This document shows, one piece after another, positions 56,880-64,000 of a DNA stretch of 64,000 nt. The stretch spans positions 1 through 64,000 of the forward strand of contig JAIVFJ010000153.1 of assembly GCA_025765615.1 (NCBI GenBank), in the 5' to 3' direction. The DNA comes from Zopfochytrium polystomum (taxonomy: Eukaryota; Chytridiomycota; Chytridiomycetes; Chytridiales; Chytridiaceae). Positions within the stretch are counted from its first letter, which is position 1; every line of letters begins with the position of its first letter. Both the position numbers and the translations under genes were made by a program. Under the pieces are notes generated by a model that worked only from the letters and a program-made list of their open reading frames with translations, was not told the DNA's origin and ran no database searches.

Positions 56880-57662
56880 ACTACATCATTTGCAAACACC
56901 TGCAGATCATTGAGCGCCGAGCCTTGAACATTAAACAAGATGAGATAATATGATTAACTCAAGAGCTGATGTGAATCAACTGGTGCCCCAACAACCTGGT
57001 CTTTTTAGATGAGGTGTTGTTTGACAACCGTGGAATGAGGCGATCAAGGGGTTACGCCCTGCAAGGTGAACAGATCCATTTCCACAGCGAGTTCCAGCGA
57101 CTTCCCCATGTGTCGCTTCTGTGCTTCATCAGTGTCAGTGGGATTCTTGAAACAATTATGACAGATGGCACATTCAGCCGGCACAAGTTTGTCGAAGCCT
57201 GCAGGACATTTGCGCTGAAGTCAGGTAGGTTCAAGTTCCTCTTGTGTTTTTTCTCATGCACTTCGAAGGGAAAGTCTGCTGCTATCCAAGCTACAACTCA
57301 GTTTGGATTATGGATGGAGCGAAAATTCATTGCCATCCAAATGTCTCCAAATACCTTCGCTCAATTGGAGTTATTCCAGTGTTTTTATCTGCTTACTGCC
57401 CTTTTTCAATCCTATTGAAATTCTCTTTGGTGTAGTGAAAAGCCACAGGAGAAGGGAGTACCCAGAGGGGGAGCTTTCACCACGTACCTCACTTCATTGC
57501 ACAGATTATGAAGCAGTTTGAGAATTTTGACATGGAGGATATGTTTCACCATTGTGGTTATGGCCAAATGGGATCTTTGACCCATCCGCTGGGTCGCAAA
57601 GGCATTTGGAATCCATGGGATTTGAATAGAGTGGGCGGTGACTTTAATTGTTTCACTTTGTG
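56880..57662 (+). pseudogene. DDE-superfamily transposase (Tc1/mariner-like, DDE_3), with an intron
   Basis: Blocks are RALNIKQDEII, NLVFLDEVLFDNRGMRR (first catalytic Asp), LPHVSLLCFISVSGILE and DGTFSRHKFVEACRTFAL. A 44-nt intron (57225-57268, GTAGGT..GAAG) precedes YPSYNSVWIMDGAKIH (second Asp) and YLRSIGVIPVFLSAYCPF. NPIEILFGVVK with the catalytic Glu follows, but in the next frame because one T is missing from a T run near 57405. A second shift near 57470 precedes the C-terminal FENFDMEDMFHHCGYG. A stop lies at about 56967, so the copy is inactive. No HTH domain or terminal inverted repeat was found. Confidence 0.75.
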
Positions 57663-57663
57663 A

Positions 57664-57950
57664 TCAAACAGGCAACAGCAAAGGCACTGAACTTGAAAAA
57701 TCACTGCTTTGACAAACACAATTGTAAGAGGCCAAGAATGAGCAAAACAGGCACTAAACGCAACAGAAAGGATGATATTGATGAAGGGAGAAACTCAGTC
57801 GTTGATAGGCAAAAAAAAGATATGAGGTTGAACTTGAAACTCAACTGCAAATCACTCAAGAGTCTGCATGATCAACATCATCTTGATCTGGGAGCTCCCC
57901 CAACATTTCACGCGATGCAGCAGTTTCTTGAACTTCAGCAAGGCCCATAA
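57664..57950 (+). other. Short Lys/Asn-rich open frame
   Basis: A frame of about 95 codons follows the transposase stop, rich in Lys, Arg and Asn (RPRMSKTGTKRNRKDD). There is no recognised family. It may be element 3' sequence. Confidence 0.2.
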
Positions 57951-57980
57951 AGCCAGCAAGTATGTCAACCCGGCCAGCAA

Positions 57981-58742
57981 TCATCGGTCAAATTCACACA
58001 AACAGGCCATATGATCCACAGTTGACGCCATTAGCATGCGAATGTAGCGCCTGTGGGACCCAATGTGTTGAATTTCTGCAAGCTTCTTTTCAACTTCACC
58101 TGGAGCAAAGTGAAAGAAAATTGCAACAGACTGTGGAGGTGGTTGCCGGATGGATTGCTGGTGACGCACATGAGGCTGAACTGCAATCTCTGCAGCCCAA
58201 AGCCGCCAGTGAATATCCAGTGCAGCATAGATTTCTCTGTGCTGTGCTGGTAGCCTGTCTATAATTTCCTCATGAACTGAAGCGGCAGGAGCCCCTGAGC
58301 GATCCAGCGGAACCTGAACAGGTGGCCAATCTGCTGGATGAACTCCTCAAAGTTGGCTTTTTGGCACAACATTCCATGTTTGAGAATAGTGATTTCTGCA
58401 GCTTGCCATTGACAAAGAATGTCCTCAGTCAAAACATGCCTCGTTGAGATACCCCCCTGGAAGGCAGTATTTACGGTTTCCATTGGGGAGCCGCTCGAGG
58501 ACGAAAAGTTTGGGAGCATCAGCAGGAGTGATTTCCATGGCAGTGTAGTTTGGGGGATCTGAGTTGTCAGCTGTGGGGAGCGGGCCAAGCTGGTGGCCAA
58601 ACTTTTGCATTATGTGATCAAAGAACTCGTCCATGCTAGTGGCCGTAATTGACACTTGTGGTGATGGTTTTGCATGTTGGGTGTAGTGGTTTTTGAAGTA
58701 TGGGGTCAGTTGAATTGTGAAGGGCGTTGGGTCAATGTCCAT
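57981..58742 (-). pseudogene. Unknown broken protein-coding sequence
   Basis: Three consecutive minus-strand frames read like one protein with breaks. The first is 58742 downwards (MDEFFDHIMQKFGHQLGPLP; APKLFVLERLPNGNRKYCLP). The second, from about 58435 to 58259, contains ILCQWQAAEITILKHG and FEEFIQQIGHLFRFRW. The third, from about 58255 to 57981, contains IYAALDIHWRLWAAEIAVQP and VEKKLAEIQHIGSHRRYIRM. One frameshift and one stop separate them. I do not recognise the family. Position in a transposon-rich stretch suggests an element ORF. Confidence 0.35.
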
Positions 58743-59344
58743 GGTCGTGATCGTTTCGGGCTTTGAATTTGGGGCGTGAAGGGGTCGGTTTTATATATGA
58801 AAAAAGCCAAAATATTCTCAATAAAAAAAGAAAAGTATTGTAGCAAAAACGAGAAAAGAAAGGAAAAGAAAACGAGAGCAAATTTTATATTTTTTTTTTC
58901 CTTCCATATTTTCGCTAACAAATTGGAAAAAGATTTTGGGGACAGTGTTTTCACTGACATTGGCCCATTTCATCCATCGCACACCATCATTCCATCCATC
59001 GCACGGCGACATTATTTTCCGCAACAGCAATACCAAAAATCTTCCACCCATTGTGGACAAATATTTTTTCATCCTCAAAGTGTCCACGATTAGCCCTCAG
59101 CCAAAATCGACGAGGGCGTGGCTGGCGCTCCTCGCCAAGGGGGCGGCCCAGGGCCACTGAAGAATCCAAGTCATCGCCGGCGAGGGGAACGAGCAGTTTG
59201 TAGCCGGGTAGTGGCACAGACCGAGGCCGGGTACGGCTGATAATCCCAACCGATCAGCAGCTGACGAACCCACAACGCTGCCGCGACGGGGAACGAACAA
59301 GGCATAGTGGTACATGGGAGGGACAGGACAGTGTTCCTTGTGGT
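58743..59344. other. AT-rich spacer, no gene
   Basis: A-rich and T-rich stretches (58800-58905) precede mixed sequence. No coding or repeat match was seen except at its right border. Confidence 0.4.
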
Positions 59345-59530
59345 CCAAGAGCCTGCTGTTGGGAGAGAGAGTTGTGTGGGTACAAGTGCGATGCGATACA
59401 GCCTGTTGGTCAAGGGTGTCGTCAACACAGCCTGGCGCGTGTGCTTGCGAGTGTTGCTAGTGTTTCCAGGTTTGAGTTCCTGGCTGGCGAACTTCCGACC
59501 TCTGCATAGTCAACTCCCTTCTCCCTTGTC
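59345..59530. repeat. Dispersed repeat R3, copy 2
   Basis: Inverted relative to 43670-43880 and sharing several blocks with it (AGCCTGTTGGTCAAGG..CAACACAGCCTGGC; TCAACTCCCTTCTCCC). The unshared middle differs. Confidence 0.5.
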
Positions 59531-60244
59531 AGCACTACCTGCTGCGCACGTGTCACCGCCGGAAGACACCAATCTCAGAACCACTTTCAGGAGGGTATTT
59601 GTTTGGGAGGGAAAAAAAAATCCTCCCTTGTCATCCTTGCCACGTGATTCTGTGCGAAGAAGAGATCTGAGAGGAAAAGGTGCAGTCCCGACTCTCGATC
59701 GTCTCACGCACATACACACTGCCAAGCGCCACACTCCACCCACCAGAGATCGGGACAAGGTGTGGTCTTGGAAGCTTCTCACTATAGAGACCCGCATTGG
59801 CGAACCCTTTCCCCCCACCCCAACCCCCCGACCTCGTCGGGTCGTCCGCTGGTGCATTGATCCACGTGCTGACCGCAGATCCCTGCCGATCGAGCGCAGC
59901 GGATTGGATCTCGGTGCATCGCAAACCGAGGGCGCCCATTGATTCTCGTCGGTGTGGGATGCACGGGAATGTGGTCGCCCGCCGTCCAACCACCGCCTCC
60001 CTGCCACTTCTCAAACCCTCGTTGTCTTTTCCCCAAAAACGATCCTTTCCAAAATGAAAAGTCTATCCCAGCCCACGTTTAAACCATCGCTTCACTGGAT
60101 CTCCGTAACTGATACCAAAGTCGATTTTTTCGACTGTTTCAAAAAGGTACGGCAGAAGCGCTTTCTCCCTATGGAATAAAACTTACAGTAATGGGTTTTA
60201 ATGTCGTCAGATTGTCTGGTAACAGTTGAAGTGCCTCAACTGCG
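59531..60244. other. Upstream flank of the GATA-finger ORF
   Basis: A possible short upstream exon starts at ATG 60054 (MKSLSQPTFKPSLHWISV) and ends in a donor-like GTACGG at 60147. It cannot be joined to the 60245 frame without crossing a stop, so it is left out of the gene. No other feature is seen. Confidence 0.3.
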
Positions 60245-61192
60245 ATGACTGATGCGTTGGTGGTGTCAATTCCTGTCCAAGAGTACATCCAGCTGAAGCA
60301 AGATATTGCACAGCTTGTCGACCGTGCTTGCAAAGAGATTGCACTGCGAGAGCAGGCAATTGCGAAGTTGACAAAAGAGAATGTCACTCTCAAGGCTGAA
60401 CTTATGAAAGCTCTCCAAAATGTGAAAGAATACTCGGTACCCAGGTTGCAGTCTGCACTTACTGAGAGCACAGCAGGTAGGTTGATTGTGACAAACCGCT
60501 GTGAGCCAAGATACCTTTTTTTAACTTGTAACTCAAAAAACAAAGCTTCCAAAAAACAATCTGCATACACACATCCATCCACACCATCTGCATCACCACC
60601 TCTTGCTCCTCTCTCTGACTCTGCCATTCAACCAACCACGAAAGGGAAGAAGCGAGAACTTGATTGGCATGATGATCCTTCCATCAGCAGTAATCATCAA
60701 TCCAATGAAAAAGTGGAGAACGATCCCCCAACGACAATTATGTGGATGGCAGCATTAGCAGCTGCAGCAGCCGCAGACCCAAAGCGGCCGCCTCTTCCGT
60801 TGTGTCCCGTCAATGATCAACAGCCTCCCGCAGATGAAAGCAAGCTGTCCTTAAATGGCAGCAGTCCGAATGTTGCATCAGAAAAAGCAGAGCAAGGAGG
60901 CAATTTATCACAGCAGCAAATGAAGATTCGTCTGAACTTTGGACAGAAGTCTGTTGTCATCAGGTCGCACGCAGGAACGCCGCAGCAAAGTCGAAGCAGG
61001 CCAACATCACCACCGGGCTGGGAACCGCCTGAGGCAGCTCACGCAGCTCAGGCGACTCTATCAGGCACCACTCTGGATCCATGTCAAAGTAAAGATCAGA
61101 GGAGCCAGCTAAATTCTTGCAAATATCAATGTGCAGATTGCGGCACAAACAAATCGTCATTGTGGCGATCAGGTGAGCAGGCGCTTGGCTGA
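60245..61192 (+). CDS. GATA-type zinc-finger protein, truncated or spliced
   Basis: A 315-aa open frame. Residues 1-80 form a leucine/charged coiled coil (VDRACKEIALREQAIAKL). The middle is Ser/Pro-rich with a poly-Ala run. The C-terminus contains CADCGTNKSSLWRSG, the first half of a GATA finger (C-x2-C and the conserved Trp-Arg). A splice donor (GGTGAGC) lies right after RSG, and an acceptor at about 61233 leads to GPGGSKTP, as expected for the GATA loop. But LCNACG is replaced by a sequence without both cysteines in any single frame. It is either a decayed gene or one whose last exon is damaged. GATA proteins bind WGATAR sites in DNA. Confidence 0.55.
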   Translation: MTDALVVSIPVQEYIQLKQDIAQLVDRACKEIALREQAIAKLTKENVTLKAELMKALQNVKEYSVPRLQSALTESTAGRLIVTNRCEPRYLFLTCNSKNKASKKQSAYTHPSTPSASPPLAPLSDSAIQPTTKGKKRELDWHDDPSISSNHQSNEKVENDPPTTIMWMAALAAAAAADPKRPPLPLCPVNDQQPPADESKLSLNGSSPNVASEKAEQGGNLSQQQMKIRLNFGQKSVVIRSHAGTPQQSRSRPTSPPGWEPPEAAHAAQATLSGTTLDPCQSKDQRSQLNSCKYQCADCGTNKSSLWRSGEQALG

Positions 61193-61549
61193 TTCAGCAG
61201 TTCCTAAAAAATGCTTTATGCTTGTTGTAATAGGGCCAGGAGGCTCAAAAACTCCTGTGAAACCATTGTGGCCTTCAAAAAAAAATTGAAAATGTGAGCA
61301 GTAGTTTTGCACTCCAATTCTAAAGCTGGATGTTCTAATACCCAAGCAAGGAACTTACAGAGAGCTGTAATTGGTAGGAGTAATATAAAAATGTGAATAA
61401 AAACTATCTTCAATCGTTGCCAGTCCCCAGCAATCAAGGCTCTCCACGGAACCTAAAACGGACCAAAAAAAGGGCACATCCAGGTCTGGTCTAAAGTTGA
61501 GGAAGTGTGCGTGGACAAAGTAAGGTTTAAAAACGCGTTTCTACAGTTA
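61193..61549. other. Downstream flank of the GATA ORF
   Basis: Holds the possible second-half exon of the GATA finger (61234-61290), then AT-rich DNA with no further signal. Confidence 0.35.
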
Positions 61550-61660
61550 TGATAGGACTGACAGAAGCCAAGATCAACCTCCCACCACCACCACCTTCAG
61601 TAGTGTACACCACAGCAGCCCAATCCATCAATCAGCCAACATAGCAAATTCTTTCAGGGA
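61550..61660 (+). repeat. Copia-type LTR fragment
   Basis: Shares GACTGACAGAAGCCAAGATC and the following CACCACC..CTTCAGTAGTGTAC block with 9165-9260, then diverges. Orientation is the same as at 9 kb. Confidence 0.6.
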
Positions 61661-61669
61661 GTTCCTCAG

Positions 61670-62136
61670 ATTGGGGTCAGCAGGCCAGTAAATATTCCGC
61701 AGGAGGATGGAGTGTCAAGCAAAAGATAAGGTGAGGGAAATGGCATGGGGAGACGTCGGTGATATGTGGTGCCAGGAAAGATGAGATGAAGAAACCAACG
61801 CCAGCATGACAGGAGGGGGGTGGAGGATACAAAGAAACCTTTGTAATTCTTAGTGATGCAGTGAATGGAGTGGGTGGCCTCTGTGTCAGAGCAGCCAGTT
61901 TCTTGAATGGCAAGGATGGTGGTTTTGGTGTGATCAAGCCGGTGGGAGATAGATGCTGCCTTGGCAGAGAAGCGAGAAGGCGCAATGGATGTTCCAAGTT
62001 GCGAAGCGCGGGAGTGGTGGTGGTGTTGTAGACACAGGGCTAGTTGACAGTGCTGACTAAGGTGCAGGCAGTCATGCTTACAATGTTGCTGTTTTTTTTT
62101 GTTTTTTTTTTTGAGAGCAGTGATTGCATGACGCAT
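61670..62136 (-). pseudogene. LINE (APE-class) endonuclease fragment
   Basis: On the minus strand, AKAASISHRLDHTKTTILAI is followed by the catalytic IQETGCSD motif (Glu kept). HCITKNYKGFFVSS follows, and then in the next frame GVGFFISSFLAPHITDVSP. This is the N-terminal half of an AP-endonuclease-like domain of a non-LTR retrotransposon. One frameshift lies near 61810, the upstream end is blocked by the R1 repeat, and no reverse transcriptase follows in the window. Confidence 0.6.
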
Positions 62137-62139
62137 GGT

Positions 62140-62487
62140 GTAAACAGTCTACTCTGAGTGAGTGAGTGGAGATGTGTGTTTGTGGGTGGTCCTTCTCCCC
62201 AACTTGGAGAGAAAGAGAAAAACTCTGTTATGAATTATTGATACATGATGATATACACACTGTAATAGTTGCTAGGCAAGTGTGACTGGCACAGGGTAAA
62301 AACCTCTCCTATATTATCTGCTTGAGCAGAGGAGGAGGAAAACTGTTGACACTGGGTTTCCGTTGCACTTAATACTTGAAGTATTTGTCAACAGCACAAG
62401 CCAGCACCCAAGTCTGCATTGGTGGTGGCTCGCTCTCCCATGGGCATTGTGAGAACGATAACTGACAGTCACAATAGGTTCGGGTCT
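62140..62487 (+). repeat. R1 repeat, copy 3
   Basis: The best-preserved copy: TGTAAACAGTCTACTCTGAG start, then the same blocks as 42895-43267 up to AATAGGTTCGGGTCT. Beyond this the sequence is unrelated to the 43-kb copy, which is cut there by the 410-bp repeat. Confidence 0.75.
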
Positions 62488-64000
62488 GTCTTGTGCCTCT
62501 TGCTGCTAACCAGTCAGTTCTGCCTAACACAGGGAGTCCTTCAGTTCATCAAAGTTTTTTCCGGTAGTTCCAGGAGCCAGGTGTTGGAGGACGACGAGTT
62601 GGTTGGCAGGTTTGTTGGTAGATTCTGTGGCAGCAGCTGGTGGTTGACAAGTGTAAGAAAATTTAATGTGTGGGGATGTGGTCTGAAGACAGGCGGAGCA
62701 AGTAAGAAGTCTGGTCCTTTGAGAGGAAGGACGCTGTCAGATGGTGAGGTTGCAAGTGGAGGTGGAGTGTTGTATCTCAGCCTCAGTGAGTGCATGGGCA
62801 GCAGGGTCAGGTTGAACAGCAATTGTCAAGATACGTCGATCGGCGTGGGTGCCAAAAAACAAGGAAGGGGGAGGGCCACTCATGAAAGGAACAAGCATTC
62901 TATTGTGGTACAATCTGACAATTGATCTGGATGAATTAGGGGCGACATTGGCGATCTGGTGAGCAAGGTGGCACCAAACAGGACGATTGTGATCTACAGT
63001 GGCAATCGCGATCTGGTGGCGGCAAGGCAGTCATAGTTGAGAAGATTTGTCTGGCAGAGAGCAGTCAGAAAGTAGAGGTTCAAGATCACGATCTGGAGAG
63101 GATGGCCGTGGCAGCAGTGCCGAAGGTGTGTGACGCAGCCGTTCTTTGGCGATCTGACAACGATCTGGCGACAGTGAAAGTGAAGGTGAGATAGCGCCCG
63201 AAAATTGCGGCGGAAAAAAAAAAGCATCTTTCCATCAGATTAAAGAATAAAGTTGATTGTCTCCTTCAATATCCACCCTCTGATCATCTTTAGATGGGTG
63301 CACCCGATCCCATTCTTGGAAAATGGGATCTCCCACCACAATTTTCCCTGATATGAGGTGGTGGTAGTCAGATTCTCACGAGGCCAGACAGATGGCTCCT
63401 GCAGTAAAGTATTTGAAACAGGAGAACCAATGCTCATTTGTTTCACGACAGGCTGTGGAGCAGTTTTAAACACCTGCTTCGACAGTAGCGATGGGAATCG
63501 CCATTTCCAGTAAGAATGTAATCCAATTTTTTCTTAATTTATTGTGTCTGTTTGTGCCCATATGGACGGAGGAACAATTGTTAAAATCTTCAAAGCCCTG
63601 CAGCCTTTCGTCTCGCCAAGGCCAGTTCATGGGACCACCTTTTATTAGTTTATGATACTATCAGACATTCTGCACACAAAACAAATCAAGGGAGAAAATT
63701 CTACGCAGGTGAGCCTTCTGCACGATATTGGTCTGGGCTCCCCCCAATACCCTATGAGGTGAGGCGACCACTCCCCCATACAGAGCTTGCCCTCAACGCT
63801 ATCCCCTGCGTCTCGCCTGGGCACATCAGGAGAATTACTGTCTCCTGGTTGGTGCTCCTTACAGAATGGGCTCCCTGCTCAGGACTCCACCTCCTCTGAC
63901 ACAGGTTTGGGCCACACTAGCCTACAAGCTGGGACTTCAGTTGATTTACATAGCTGGTCTGCCACCCGAGTCTGGCGTTCCTCAGTCATGCTTATAGTGC
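62488..64000. other. Repeat-like DNA to the right edge, no gene
   Basis: ORFs here are short and without domains. A stretch at 62950-63175 has at least five spaced copies of a CGATCTGG-type octamer. The right edge (63700-64000) is GC-richer but shows no coding signal I can support. Confidence 0.35.

Overview
The window reads as nuclear DNA of a eukaryote, most likely an early-diverging (zoosporic, chytrid-like) fungus. This is an inference. It rests on compact GC-rich genes with many short introns (about 44-130 nt, mostly GT-AG, at least two GC-AG), Ty3/Gypsy and Ty1/Copia elements, and genes such as PTEN, CHID1, SLC35F6 and a class III nucleotide cyclase that are scarce in Dikarya. No rRNA, CRISPR or prokaryotic operon structure is seen.

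Layout. 1-9.5 kb is transposon-rich: two tRNA-like/SINE-like stretches, a broken Gypsy pol fragment, a younger Gypsy copy inserted into it (5' LTR, gag, truncated pol), a 410-bp LTR-like repeat, and a decayed Copia pol. 9.9-41.9 kb is a gene island with ten genes: Lifeguard/BAX-inhibitor-like protein (+), TypA/BipA GTPase (-), zinc alcohol dehydrogenase (-), GPI mannosyltransferase PIG-B/Gpi10 (-), coiled-coil nucleotide cyclase (-), small secreted cysteine protein (+), PTEN phosphatase (+), SLC35F6-like transporter (+), MFS/DHA2 transporter (-), CHID1 glycosyl hydrolase-18-like protein (-) and, divergently from it, a large uncharacterised protein (+). 42.4-49.2 kb is a mobile-element graveyard: a Helitron Rep fragment, inverted ~100-bp terminal repeats, a Ty3 pol carrying an endonuclease/exonuclease/phosphatase (EEP) domain between RNase H and integrase, a solo Gypsy LTR, and a Fanzor/TnpB-like C-terminus. 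49.7-55.2 kb holds one 1,635-aa coiled-coil gene. 56-64 kb is again repeat-rich: a DDE transposase with an intron, an unknown broken ORF, a GATA-finger ORF, and a LINE endonuclease remnant.

Exon models were built by hand from splice signals and reading frame. In eight of the island genes, and in the 1,635-aa coiled-coil gene, the exon lengths sum to a multiple of three, which supports them. The exceptions are PTEN (one extra base in a G8 run) and the uncharacterised gene at 38.8-41.9 kb (a frame change in its last exon). The genes are mostly household functions: mitochondrial translation GTPase, GPI anchor synthesis, phosphoinositide and cyclic-nucleotide signalling, and membrane transport. 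They show no joint pathway.

The most unusual thing seen is the Ty3-type pol at 44.7-47.6 kb. An EEP nuclease sits in frame with the RNase H tail on one side and with the integrase core on the other.
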